Of a stretch of DNA of 64,000 nucleotides, positions 47,843 to 56,171 are shown piece after piece (position 1 is the first letter of the stretch; the number at the start of each line of letters is the position of its first letter). The notes under the pieces are model-generated. The model was not told where the DNA came from. It ran no database searches and was given only the letters and a program-made list of their open reading frames with translations. The DNA comes from Sphingomonas guangdongensis (GTDB lineage: Bacteria > Pseudomonadota > Alphaproteobacteria > Sphingomonadales > Sphingomonadaceae), in assembly GCF_900199185.1 (NCBI RefSeq), contig NZ_OBMI01000001.1, positions 496,001 through 560,000 of the forward strand. The letters are read 5' to 3'. The position numbers and the translations under genes were made by a program.

Positions 47843-48970
47843 GTGTACGACATGCTGGTCATCGGCGGCGGGATCAACGGCTGCGCGGTTGCGCGCGAGG
47901 CGGCGCTCCACGGCCTCTCCGTCCTGCTGGTCGAGCGCGACGCACTGGCGGCGCACACCTCGTCCGCCTCCTCCAAGCTGATCCACGGCGGCCTGCGCTA
48001 CCTGGAGACCTACGACTTCCGCCTGGTACGGGAGGCGCTGCAGGAGCGCGCTCGCCTGCTCCGCCTCGCGCCCGCGCTGGTGCGGCCGGTGCCGTTCGTC
48101 CTGCCCCACGTCCACGCGACCCGGCCGGCGTGGCTCGTGCGGTTGGGGCTGCTGCTCTACGACACGATCGGTGGACGCGGGCGTGGCGTGCCGGCCGCAC
48201 GCCGGCTGCGGGCGAGCGATGCCGCATTCCAGGCGCCGTTCGCGCGCACGCTGCCAGGCTTCGTCTATTATGACGCGATGGTGGACGACGCCGCGCTGAC
48301 CCGCGCCTATGCCGCCGACGCGGCCGCGGTGGGCGCACAGCTGCGCGAGCATGTGGCGGTCACGGAGGCGACGCGGAGCGAGGCGTGGCAGGTAAGGCTC
48401 TCGAGCGGTCAATCGATCACGGCTCGGATCATCGTCAACGCCGCAGGTCCCTGGGCTGCCGACGTGACCGAGACGCTCGGCGGCGATCGTCCGGCGTTGC
48501 GACTGGTGAAGGGCAGCCACCTGACCGTTACCCGCCTCTACGAGGGCGATCACGCCTACCTGCTCCAGCAGCCGGACCGCCGCGTCGTGTTCGCGTTCCC
48601 GTGGGCCGGAGAGACCGCGATCGGCACCACCGACGTCCCCGTCGACGCACCGGCCGACCCGCAGATCTCGGGCGAAGAAACCGCCTACCTGCTCGACGCC
48701 GCGAACCGCTATTTCGCGCAGGCGCTTACCCCTGCCGACGTGACCGGCAGCTGGTCCGGCATCCGCGCCCTCCACGACGACGGCGCGGCGGAGGCCCGCA
48801 CCGTTACGCGCGACTACCACCTGGAGCTGGACCGATCGGCCGCGCCGCTGCTCACGATCGTGGGCGGCAAGATCACAACCGCGCGGGCGTTGGCGGAGGA
48901 TGTGCTGGCGAAGCTCGGCTGGGGGACGCCGGTCAGCCGCAAGCGTCCACTCCCGTCACCCTTGCCCTGA
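47843..48970 (+). CDS. glpD: Glycerol-3-phosphate dehydrogenase GlpD, C-terminally truncated
   Basis: 375 residues; GlpD proteins are normally about 500. The FAD motif MLVIGGGINGCAVAREAALHG, SSKLIHGGLRYLETYDFRLV, YYDAMVDDAALTRAYAADA, the substrate-region GETAIGTTDVP and the late VGGKITTARALAEDVLAKLG are all present. The protein then runs SRKRPLPSPLP and stops inside the palindromic repeat at 48952, at the point where other GlpDs continue with LPGG and a helical C-terminal domain. That domain is not found downstream. GTG start at 47843. Catalytic residues look intact but activity is uncertain. Confidence 0.9.
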   Translation: MYDMLVIGGGINGCAVAREAALHGLSVLLVERDALAAHTSSASSKLIHGGLRYLETYDFRLVREALQERARLLRLAPALVRPVPFVLPHVHATRPAWLVRLGLLLYDTIGGRGRGVPAARRLRASDAAFQAPFARTLPGFVYYDAMVDDAALTRAYAADAAAVGAQLREHVAVTEATRSEAWQVRLSSGQSITARIIVNAAGPWAADVTETLGGDRPALRLVKGSHLTVTRLYEGDHAYLLQQPDRRVVFAFPWAGETAIGTTDVPVDAPADPQISGEETAYLLDAANRYFAQALTPADVTGSWSGIRALHDDGAAEARTVTRDYHLELDRSAAPLLTIVGGKITTARALAEDVLAKLGWGTPVSRKRPLPSPLP

Positions 48971-49053
48971 GCCGGGGGCCCGCTTCTTCTCTCTTCCCCT
49001 CGTCTGGTCGAGAAGGGAAAAGCGGGACCCCGGATCGAGTCCGGGGTGACGGG
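48952..49053. repeat. 102-nt palindromic repeat ending glpD
   Basis: The ends CCCGTCACCC (48952) and GGGTGACGGG (49044) are perfect inverted repeats. Inner arms GGGGGCCCGCTT and AAGCGGGACCCC, then CTTCCC and GGGAAA, continue the long stem. The glpD stop codon at 48968-48970 lies inside it. This is the common GTCACCCCGGA-type sphingomonad intergenic repeat. Confidence 0.85.
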
Positions 49054-49063
49054 CTATGTATAG

Positions 49064-50236
49064 CTACAGCGCCTGCCCCGCCGCCCACCCGCTCGACCAC
49101 GCCCACTGAAAATTATACCCGCCGAGCCAGCCGGTGACGTCCACCGCCTCGCCGATCGCGTACAGCCCGGGCACGCGGCGCGCCTCCATCGTGCGGGACG
49201 ACAGCTCCGCCGTACTGATCCCGCCGACCGTCACCTCGGCCTTGGCATACCCCTCCGTCCCGCTTGGCCGGAAGCGCCAGTCGGCCAGCCGCCGCTCGGC
49301 TGCCTCCAGCGCGCGATCGGGCAGGTTGGCGAGCTCGCCCGTCAGCGCGAGCCGCTCGACAAGCGCGTCGGCCAGCCGGTCGGGCAAGCCGAGCACGCGC
49401 TTGAGGCTCGCCCGCGGTGCCGCCCGCTTGGCCTCCCGCAGCCAGCCGCTGCCCCGCTCGGGCAGGAAATCGACGCCGACTTCCTCGCCGTGCCGCCAGT
49501 AGGATGATACCTGCAGGATCGACGGACCGCTTAAGCCCCGGTGAGTGAAAAGCGCCGCCTCGCGGAAGCTCGCCTTGCCGACGCGCGCGACCACCTCCGT
49601 CGACACGCCCGACAGCTCGCGGAACAGCGCCTCCTCGCCCGCCAGCGTCAGCGGCACCAGCGCCGGGCGGGGCTCGACCAGCTTCAGGCCAAAGCGCTTG
49701 GCGAGATGGTAGGCGAAGTCGCTCGCGCCGATCTTGGGAATCGACGGCCCGCCGGTCGCGATCACCAGCGACGGCGCCGACGCCTCCTCGTTCCCGAAGG
49801 TCACCCGGTACGCACCGTCACCATGCGCCACGTCGCGCACAGGGAAACCGCACGCGATCCGCACCTGTCCCGCGGCACACTCGGCGAGCAGCAGGTCGAC
49901 GATCTGGCGGGCCGACCCATCGCAGAACAGCTGCCCCAGCGTCTTCTCGTGCCAGGCGATCCCGTGCCGCTCGACCAGCGCGAGGAAGTCCGCCGCCGTA
50001 TAGCGGCCGAGCGCCGACTTGGCGAAATGCGGGTTGGCCGACACGAACCGGTCGGCCGCGGTGCCGATGTTGGTGAAGTTACACCGCCCGCCACCTGAGA
50101 TCAGGATCTTCGCGCCGACCGCGCGGGCATGATCGACCACCAGCACGCGCCGCCCGCGCTGTCCTGCCGTCGCCGCCGCCATCAGCCCGGCCGCCCCGCC
50201 ACCCAGGATGATGGCGTCGTAGGAGGTGGTGGTCAC
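49064..50236 (-). CDS. BaiN/HI0933-family NAD(P)/FAD-dependent oxidoreductase
   Basis: 390 residues. FAD motif AIILGGGAAGLMAAATAGQRG, then the family signature AKILISGGGRCNFTNI near residue 45, HEKTLGQLFCDGSARQIVDLL, VIATGGPSIPKIGASDFAYHLAKRFG-type segment, and the C-terminal PGLYAIGEAVDVTGWLGGYNFQWAW. Members include bile-acid-related flavoproteins; most have no known substrate. A GTG at 50236 is preferred, with a TTG at 50242 possible. Flanked on both sides by palindromic repeats. Confidence 0.92.
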   Translation of the reverse strand: MTTTSYDAIILGGGAAGLMAAATAGQRGRRVLVVDHARAVGAKILISGGGRCNFTNIGTAADRFVSANPHFAKSALGRYTAADFLALVERHGIAWHEKTLGQLFCDGSARQIVDLLLAECAAGQVRIACGFPVRDVAHGDGAYRVTFGNEEASAPSLVIATGGPSIPKIGASDFAYHLAKRFGLKLVEPRPALVPLTLAGEEALFRELSGVSTEVVARVGKASFREAALFTHRGLSGPSILQVSSYWRHGEEVGVDFLPERGSGWLREAKRAAPRASLKRVLGLPDRLADALVERLALTGELANLPDRALEAAERRLADWRFRPSGTEGYAKAEVTVGGISTAELSSRTMEARRVPGLYAIGEAVDVTGWLGGYNFQWAWSSGWAAGQAL

Positions 50237-50250
50237 CGCCAAACTTCACT

Positions 50251-50345
50251 CGTCATCCCCGCGCAGGCGGGGACTGGTACACGCTGAGCTTGTTGGAACT
50301 CCCGAAAGGTGGCGGCAACCGATCCCCGCCTCCGCGGGTATGACA
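50251..50345. repeat. Palindromic REP-type repeat
   Basis: CGTCATCCCCGCGCAGGCGG at 50251 and TCCCCGCCTCCGCGGGTATG at 50323 are two inverted arms, each with its own small CCCCGC/GCGGGG-type hairpin. It fills the gap between the thioesterase stop and the BaiN-like start region. Confidence 0.75.
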
Positions 50346-50360
50346 ATGGCTGGGAACCGC

Positions 50361-50786
50361 TCACCCCTTCGCGTCGATCACCGCCAGCGTGATCCGCGAC
50401 AGGCACACCAGCTTGCCCGCGTCGTCGACGATGCGGATCGTCCACACCTGCGTCGTCCGCCCCAGGCTTTCGGCGGTCGCGGTCGCGTGGACGTGGCCGC
50501 TCACCGCCGGGCGGATGTGGTTGGCGTTGATCTCCAGTCCGACCGCGAGCTTGCCCTCGCCCAGCGCCATGGTCGCGCCGACCGACGCCACCGTCTCCGC
50601 GAGCACGACGGACGCCCCGCCGTGGAGCCGCCCGAACGGCTGGTGCGTCCGGTGATCGACCGGCATTCGCGCGGCGAGCCAGTCGTCCCCCACCTCCGTG
50701 AACTCGATGCCGACATGCCCCGGCAGCGTCGCCGCGCCGAGCCGCGTCAGCGCTTCCACCTCAACCGGGCGCCGCCAGATCGCCAT
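50361..50786 (-). CDS. Hotdog-fold thioesterase (PaaI/YdiI-like)
   Basis: 141 residues. Acyl-CoA thioesterase family. GHVGIEFTEVGDDWLAARMPVD, HQPFGRLHGGASVVLAETVAS (catalytic Glu in the long helix) and LAVGLEINANHIRPA are the family core. Related proteins hydrolyse 1,4-dihydroxy-2-naphthoyl-CoA or phenylacetyl-CoA. ATG at 50786 overlaps the proS stop (TGATG), so it is translated with proS. Confidence 0.92.
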   Translation of the reverse strand: MAIWRRPVEVEALTRLGAATLPGHVGIEFTEVGDDWLAARMPVDHRTHQPFGRLHGGASVVLAETVASVGATMALGEGKLAVGLEINANHIRPAVSGHVHATATAESLGRTTQVWTIRIVDDAGKLVCLSRITLAVIDAKG

Positions 50787-52321
50787 CAGTACGCCCGCCC
50801 GATCAGCACCCGTTCCACCGCCGGCTTGCCGGTGAAGATGCAGGTGACCGCACCCTCCCCCGTCTGCCCCATCGGCGCGTTGCGGATGGTGAGCTTCAGC
50901 GCCTTCAGCCGCTCGACCACCTGGTCGAGCTCGGCGCCGGTCGGCCTGCACCAGGCGACGTCGACCCAGCCGGGGTTCTTCTGGTCCTCGGCGAAGGTCG
51001 CCTCCACTGCGGCCCAGTCGCTCAAGGGCACGATGTTGGCCTTGAGCGCCGCGGTCGAGCGCGCGTGGAGCGCCGCCTGGATCGCCTCCAGCGTCCCCGC
51101 CGCCTCACCGACGAACGCGTCGCGCGCGACCACGCGAGCATCGAGCTTGCCATCCTCGCGGTACAGCTCGTCGCGGCGGATCACCGACACGTTGCCGCCC
51201 TCCACGTCGCGCCCGCCGACCTCGATCACGAGCGGTGCGCCCTTCTTGATCCAGTTCCAGCGCTTGGTGGTCGACTTGACCGGCTTCAGGTCGAGCAGTG
51301 CCCGCACCGGCTCGCCGAGTGCGCGTGAGGCCGCGAGCTCGGCCTGCAGCGTGCGGCAATAGTCGACGATCGCCGCATCCTCCGGCTTGTCGCGCAGCAT
51401 CGGCACGATCACCACCTGCCACGGCGCGATCCTGGGCGGGCAGCACAGCCCATCGTCGTCGCCGTGGACCATGATCACCGCGCCGATCATTCGCGTCGAC
51501 ACGCCCCAGCTGGTCGTGTTGGCGAGCTCCAGCTGCCCGTCCGCGTTCTGGAAGCGGATGTTCTGCGCGTGCGCGAAGTTGGTGCCTAGAAAGTGGCTGG
51601 TGCCGGCCTGAAGCGCCTTGCCGTCGCCCATCATCGCCTCGATCGACCAAGTCTCGACCGCGCCCGGGAAGCGCTCGTTCTCCGGCTTCTCGCCGGCGAC
51701 CACGTGAAGCGCAAGGCACTCCTCGGCGAACGAGCGGTACACCTCGAGTATGCGGAGCGTCTCCTCGTGCGCTTCGTCGGCGGTCGCGTGGGCGGTATGT
51801 CCCTCCTGCCACAGGAACTCGGACGTGCGCAGGAACATGCGGGTCCGCATCTCCCACCGAACCACGTTCGCCCACTGGTTGATCAGGACGGGCAGGTCGC
51901 GCCACGACTGCACCCAGCGCGCAAAGGCGGTGCCGATCACCGTTTCCGAGGTCGGGCGGACGACCAGCGGCTCCTCCAGCTTCGATTCGGGATCGGGCTG
52001 GAGACGGCCGGTCGCATCCGCCTTCAGCCGGTGGTGCGTCACCACGGCCATCTCCTTGGCGAAGCCCTCGACGTGCTCCGCCTCCTTCTCGAAGTAGGAG
52101 AGCGGAATGAACAGCGGAAAATAGCAGTTCTCGTGCCCCGTCGCCTTGATCCGGTCATCGAGCAGGCGCTGCACCCGTTCCCAGATGCCGTAACCCCACG
52201 GGCGGATCACCATGCAGCCGCGCACGCCGGATTCCTCGGCCAGGTCGGCCTCGGCGATGACGGACTGGTACCAGGCCGAGAAATCGGCCGCGCGGGTGAC
52301 GGGAAGCGCGTGCTTGATCAT
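50786..52321 (-). CDS. proS: Prolyl-tRNA synthetase, archaeal/eukaryotic-like type
   Basis: 511 residues. Class II synthetase. FSAWYQSVIAEADLAEESGVRG, GCMVIRPWGYGIWERVQ, VVRPTSETVIGTAFARW (motif 2 region), RTSEFLWQEGHTAHAT and the motif 3-like TTSWGVSTRMIGAVIMVHGDD are characteristic of the form lacking the bacterial editing insertion. The C-terminal GRAY ends in tyrosine, as in that group. Most alphaproteobacteria carry a shorter bacterial-type enzyme, so this may be a second or replacement copy. ATG at 52321. It is the last intact gene before the cas5 remnant. Confidence 0.93.
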   Translation of the reverse strand: MIKHALPVTRAADFSAWYQSVIAEADLAEESGVRGCMVIRPWGYGIWERVQRLLDDRIKATGHENCYFPLFIPLSYFEKEAEHVEGFAKEMAVVTHHRLKADATGRLQPDPESKLEEPLVVRPTSETVIGTAFARWVQSWRDLPVLINQWANVVRWEMRTRMFLRTSEFLWQEGHTAHATADEAHEETLRILEVYRSFAEECLALHVVAGEKPENERFPGAVETWSIEAMMGDGKALQAGTSHFLGTNFAHAQNIRFQNADGQLELANTTSWGVSTRMIGAVIMVHGDDDGLCCPPRIAPWQVVIVPMLRDKPEDAAIVDYCRTLQAELAASRALGEPVRALLDLKPVKSTTKRWNWIKKGAPLVIEVGGRDVEGGNVSVIRRDELYREDGKLDARVVARDAFVGEAAGTLEAIQAALHARSTAALKANIVPLSDWAAVEATFAEDQKNPGWVDVAWCRPTGAELDQVVERLKALKLTIRNAPMGQTGEGAVTCIFTGKPAVERVLIGRAY

Positions 52322-52390
52322 GCCCGCCCGCCTAGCGCGCAGCGGCCACTTCGTCACCCCGCCCGTACGATCAGGCGAAGCTTCGCGCCG

Positions 52391-52974
52391 TCACGCAAAC
52401 ACATCGGGAGAGTTGATCTTGGGTACCTCGACAATCCCACTTACAGCGTTGGCCCTGAAATACATCGCCTCCTTCGCGCCATGGGGCAGGTCGCACGGCA
52501 ACCATCCAAAATCCCGATCGAGTCCCCCGGCCAGTGCCGTTTCGAAATCCGGGATTAACTCGACCTGCGCTGCGAAGTCAGGTCGACCAAGATAGAGCTT
52601 GGTTCCGAGTTTCGGCCGACGGCAGCGCCGCCGGAACAAGGCCATATGCTCCGCGAGAGACTCGCCCGTCGCTGCTCGCGACAGGAGGTTAAGTCGCGCC
52701 TCAACAAGATAGTCGACGTCTCGGAGAATCAAAGTTCGACCAGGACCGCCGCCATGTCCCCCTTGAGCGCCTCCCCAATTCCGATACTGCTGATGTAGAT
52801 ACGTGTTACGGTCCACCTGATCGAAGGTCGCCAATGGATCGCGTCGAACAGACCACGAGCGATGCGCGGAGTGATCAGGTCATAGGTTACCCGATCCTGG
52901 CAGAATTCAGGCCGGGTGAAGAACGCGCGTTCGCCGGAGCACCGTATCGCAAACGTCATCGCATCACGGAACAT
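52391..52974 (-). pseudogene. cas5: Orphan Cas5 (type I-C/Cas5d-like), frameshifted remnant
   Basis: Two overlapping frames together look like one Cas5d. The first (52974 to 52729) reads MTFAIRCSGERAFFTRPEF, then RVTYDLITPRIARGLFDAIH and RPSIRWTVTRIYI. The second (from about 52770 to 52391) resumes with TLILRDVDYLVEARLNLL, then MALFRRRCRRPKLGTKLYLG, DFGWLPCD and FRANAVSGIVEVP. These match the beginning, middle and end of Cas5d in order. The frame changes between about 52800 and 52740, and the segment usually holding an IRRNEV motif seems to be missing, so a deletion accompanies the shift. No other cas gene or repeat array is nearby. The region is less GC-rich than its surroundings. Confidence 0.8.
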
Positions 52975-53242
52975 CGTTCCGCTTGTGTTCCCTCTTTCTT
53001 CTCAAGTCTATCGCCGGTTGACATATTCTGGAGGTAAGCCGGTCCGGATCGGTCCAAGCGACAGTTGCCCGACCAGCGCTACGGCGAGACATTGGCGCTT
53101 CGTTGCTTGGCGACGCTGGTAAGAAAGACGATCATGACTGAACCAACAAAGGTGATCATGCACCTGCGCATCCGGTCCGGCACGGCGTGGAGGCCGAGCA
53201 TTGCCTTTAGCTTGGATGCCGCAACCACGGGACCGCCGGCTG

Positions 53243-54097
53243 CTAAGAAGCCTTTCGCACCGGCGGCATCGCGTTGCAGATGTCGGCACCGCCCGCCGGC
53301 ATCGTGAAGAACGGCGGCTCGCGGTTCTCGCGTGCGGCGATCCAGGCGGCGAAGCGCGCATTGTCTGTGCGGCGGTACTGATAGCGAGGCCGCTCAGCGG
53401 CAGGCAGCGTACTCGCCAGCCGTCCGCTCCTGATCCGGACATATTGTGCCGGCTGCTCGTAGAAGCCGAGGTTGCCCGTCCCGCGCGGAAAGCTGGAGAG
53501 CGCCTCCATTCCCTCGATCACACGCCCGACCACCGCGATGTTGCGGTCGAGGTGGCGGGGGCCGTGGCCGATCACGGCGTAGAGGTCGCCGCCGGACCCG
53601 GTCGATGGCGCAAGATCGCGGGCGACCCCGACCATGCCGTAGCAGTGCGGCATCCACGCTGTCGTGCCATTCGTCGCAAGGGGCCATCCGTCACGGCTGT
53701 AGCCCGCACGCGTGCTGTACGAATCCGGCTTCGCCAGCGTCGCTACGGCGTCGAACGCCGGCCACTCATACTCGGCTGGCGGATTAGCGATCAGGCCGGA
53801 CGGCAGCGCCTTCTTCTCCGTCGGATCGCCCCACTGAGTCACGTAATTGTCCTGGACGCGGTAAACGCTCTCCCCGTCCCACCACCGCGCAGTCGCGAGC
53901 GCGCGCATATTGGCGACGTGCGCGGGGGCGTAGCGTGCGGCCAGGCGCACCACCACGCGGCGACCGTCCGCCAGCGTGAACACCAGCATTTCGTCATCCG
54001 GGATCGCGACCCAATCGGCGGGCTCGGCGTCATACGGCTTGGGCGGCGCAGCAGCGGGCGGCGCGGCCTGGACGGAAAGGAGGAGAGAGAGCAGCAT
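53243..54097 (-). CDS. Periplasmic cyclophilin-type peptidyl-prolyl isomerase
   Basis: 284 residues with a signal peptide (MLLSLLLSVQAAPPAAA). The cyclophilin domain includes VVVRLAARYAPAHVANMRAL near 45, WWDGESVYRVQDNYVTQWGDPT (the FHRxxxxFxxQGGD equivalent), CYGMVGVARDLAPSTGSGGDLY and AVVGRVIEGMEAL. The catalytic arginine appears to be in VYRVQ. A C-terminal 45-residue extension carries a cysteine (GADICNAMPP). ATG at 54097 is chosen; the frame extends to a TTG at 54133. The 268 bases between it and the cas5 remnant show no gene. Confidence 0.9.
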   Translation of the reverse strand: MLLSLLLSVQAAPPAAAPPKPYDAEPADWVAIPDDEMLVFTLADGRRVVVRLAARYAPAHVANMRALATARWWDGESVYRVQDNYVTQWGDPTEKKALPSGLIANPPAEYEWPAFDAVATLAKPDSYSTRAGYSRDGWPLATNGTTAWMPHCYGMVGVARDLAPSTGSGGDLYAVIGHGPRHLDRNIAVVGRVIEGMEALSSFPRGTGNLGFYEQPAQYVRIRSGRLASTLPAAERPRYQYRRTDNARFAAWIAARENREPPFFTMPAGGADICNAMPPVRKAS

Positions 54098-54204
54098 GGT
54101 TGCAAGCCTGACACCCCGCTCCGCCCCGCGCAACCGTGAGCGGAGTGACTTGCCACTCGCCTTCCCGTCCCCTAGGGCGCAGCGCTTCCAGTGCGCGATG
54201 TTGC

Positions 54205-54295
54205 GGAGCGGTGGCCGAGTGGTCGAAGGCGCTCGCCTGGAAAGTGAGTATACGGCAAAACCGTATCGAGGGTTCGAATCCCTCCCGCTCCGCCA
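54205..54295 (+). tRNA. tRNA-Ser (anticodon GGA)
   Basis: The acceptor stem GGAGCGG (54205) pairs with CCGCTCC (54285-54291), followed by discriminator G and an encoded CCA (54293-54295). The anticodon loop is CTGGAAA, giving GGA. A long variable arm (TACGG/CCGTA) identifies a class II tRNA-Ser, and GGTTCGAATCC is the T arm. Its 3' end is a classic integration target and an integrase gene lies 150 bases downstream. Confidence 0.95.
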
Positions 54296-54442
54296 CTTAC
54301 GCCCTTTTCGGGCCTTCTAAAATCCAGCTAAACCCGCTAAAAACAGCCGGTTCTTGGCTGCTGGAGCGTCCGCTCGCATCCGCAGCTATCCACCCATGCC
54401 CACCACTTTTGGTGGGACAAGTGGTGGGACTGGAGAGGTGTC

Positions 54443-55606
54443 ATGGGTCAGCTGACTGCGATGAAGATCAAGGCCATCACCGACCCGGGCCGATACGTGG
54501 ACGGCGACGGACTCATGCTCCGGGTGACGGACGGCGGCGCAAAGAGCTGGATGGTGCGCGTCCGGATCGATGGCAAGCGCAGAGACATAGGCATCGGCTC
54601 GCTCAAGGTGCTGACCCTCGCTGAGGCCCGCGCAAAGGCGACCGAGCTGCGCCGGCAGATCGCTCAGGGCATCGATCCAATCGCCGAGCGCAAGAAGGTC
54701 GAAGACCCGGTCCCAACCTTCCGCGAGGCCGCGACGCTTGTCCACGAAGAGCACAAGGCCGCCTGGAAGAACGGCAAGCATCAGGATCAGTGGATCAACA
54801 CGCTGACCACCTATGCCTTCCCCAAGCTCGGCGATCGGCTCGTCAACGACATCGAAGGGCCGATCATCCGCGACGTGCTGGCGCCGATCTGGCTCGCCAA
54901 GCCGGAGACCGCTCGGCGGGTCCGCCAGCGCATCGGTGCCGTCCTCGATTGGAGCTACGCCAAGGGCTACCGCCCAACCGAAGCGCCGATGCGCTCGCTG
55001 TCCAAGGGGCTGCCCCGGCAGCCCCGCAAGGACGGTCATTTCGCCGCCATGCCGTTCACCGACGTGCCCAAGCTGATCGCCCGTTTGCGCGAGCGATCGT
55101 CGGTAGGAAGGCTCGCCATGGAGGCCCTGATCCTGACGGCGGCGCGCTCCGGCGAGATACGCGGCGCGACGTGGAACGAGGTTGATCTGGAAGCCGGCAT
55201 GTGGACCGTTCCAGCCGAACGGATGAAGATGGGCCGGGTCCATCATGTGCCGCTTGCACCCGAAGCGATCGACGTGTTCCGGCGCGCCGAAGCGCTGCGC
55301 GTGCTGTGCAGCGACCTGGTCTTTCCAGGCCAGAGGCTGAAGAACCAGCTTTCGGACATGACCCTGCTGAAGGTCATGCGCGACATGGAAACCGGCGTCA
55401 CCGTCCACGGCTTCCGCTCGGCCTTCCGCGATTGGGTTGCGGAGGAAACCAGCTACCCTGGCGAGGTTGCAGAAGCCGCCCTCGCGCATGCGATCCCCAA
55501 CAAGGTCGAAGCGGCATATCGCCGCACCGACTTTCTCGAGAAGCGTCGCTCCCTCATGCGCGAGTGGGCTGCGTTCTGCACCAGCCTCGCCCCCTTCTCA
55601 GGCTGA
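54443..55606 (+). CDS. int: P4-type tyrosine integrase of the island
   Basis: 387 residues. The N-terminal DUF4102/arm-binding domain reads VDGDGLMLRVTDGGAKSWMV, then a SAM-like core-binding domain (residues 95-180) and the catalytic domain. Catalytic residues are Arg in LTAARSGEIRG, Lys in MKMGRVHHVPL, His-x-x-Arg in VHGFRSAFRDW, His in ALAHAIPN and the nucleophile Tyr in AAYRRTDFLEKR. ATG at 54443 with GGAGAGG. Adjacent to tRNA-Ser, so attL should lie in the tRNA 3' end. The matching attR was not found in the window. Confidence 0.96.
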   Translation: MGQLTAMKIKAITDPGRYVDGDGLMLRVTDGGAKSWMVRVRIDGKRRDIGIGSLKVLTLAEARAKATELRRQIAQGIDPIAERKKVEDPVPTFREAATLVHEEHKAAWKNGKHQDQWINTLTTYAFPKLGDRLVNDIEGPIIRDVLAPIWLAKPETARRVRQRIGAVLDWSYAKGYRPTEAPMRSLSKGLPRQPRKDGHFAAMPFTDVPKLIARLRERSSVGRLAMEALILTAARSGEIRGATWNEVDLEAGMWTVPAERMKMGRVHHVPLAPEAIDVFRRAEALRVLCSDLVFPGQRLKNQLSDMTLLKVMRDMETGVTVHGFRSAFRDWVAEETSYPGEVAEAALAHAIPNKVEAAYRRTDFLEKRRSLMREWAAFCTSLAPFSG

Positions 55607-55822
55607 TCCACGCTCCACCAGCCGCCGCAAGCTGGCCATGGTGACGAGCGTCGCTGTGCCGATCTTCACCGTCTCCACATCGCCCGATTTGATCAGCTCG
55701 TAGAGCTTGGATCGGCCGATCCCGGTGAGCTGAACCGCCACCGGTATGCGGACCGTCAGCGGCTCGATCGGTAACGCCGTCGCACCCGCCCTCAGCGCCT
55801 TGGGGCTGCGCTCAATCGACAT
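55598..55822 (-). CDS. AlpA/MerR-like excisionase
   Basis: 74 residues. A winged-helix helix_turn_helix_17-type domain: RIPVAVQLTGIGRSKLYELI, then KSGDVETVKIGTATLVTMASLRRL. Such small proteins act as recombination directionality factors or integrase regulators. It converges on int with a 9-base overlap and starts inside the upstream ribbon-helix-helix gene, so the two form an operon. Confidence 0.88.
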   Translation of the reverse strand: MSIERSPKALRAGATALPIEPLTVRIPVAVQLTGIGRSKLYELIKSGDVETVKIGTATLVTMASLRRLVERGSA

Positions 55823-56099
55823 GAGGCCGCTCCCATTCCGCGATCATCTTCTTCCAATCGTCGATCGCCTGCTGACGCAGCGAGGTGTCTGCTTGGGCCT
55901 CCAGAAGGTAGTCCAATGCCACCGCGCAGAAGAGCACGTGCCGTTGCATCTCGCCCTCCGCGTCGCGCGCCGTCGACAGTGCGCGGGCGATAAGCTCCCG
56001 CACAAATTTGCTCGGATCGGAGTCGATCCGCGCGACATACGCAAGCAACTCCGCGCGCATGTTCGGGCTGATACGGATCGTCAGATATTCGAAGTACAT
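55812..56099 (-). CDS. Ribbon-helix-helix-type DNA-binding protein
   Basis: 95 residues from the ATG at 56099, with GGAGAG 4 bases upstream. YLTIRISPNMRAELLAYVAR followed by SKFVRELIARAL is a typical ribbon-helix-helix (CopG/Arc-like) N-terminus. The C-terminal half (residues 50-95) is helical and acidic. Overlaps the AlpA-like gene by 11 bases. Probably controls excision or island genes; antitoxin-like function is possible but no toxin partner is adjacent. Confidence 0.75.
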   Translation of the reverse strand: MYFEYLTIRISPNMRAELLAYVARIDSDPSKFVRELIARALSTARDAEGEMQRHVLFCAVALDYLLEAQADTSLRQQAIDDWKKMIAEWERPHVD

Positions 56100-56171
56100 C
56101 ACACTCTCCGTGGTTAGGAGGAGCGTGGTCGCGCTTCGCAAGGCGTCGTCTGGATAGCCGCTCACCGGGGC

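Noticed and set aside
52729..52834. Programmed ribosomal frameshift joining the two Cas5 frames.
   Set aside because: No convincing slippery heptamer with a downstream structure was seen, and a conserved middle segment seems to be missing, which points to decay.
52391..53242. CRISPR array or further cas genes beside the Cas5-like remnant.
   Set aside because: No regularly spaced repeats and no Cas3/Cas7/Cas8-like frames were seen in this segment or its flanks.
53065..53307. An 80-codon frame between the cas5 remnant and the cyclophilin gene.
   Set aside because: It overlaps the 3' end of the cyclophilin gene on the other strand and becomes Arg/Cys/Pro-rich there; no domain or ribosome site supports it.
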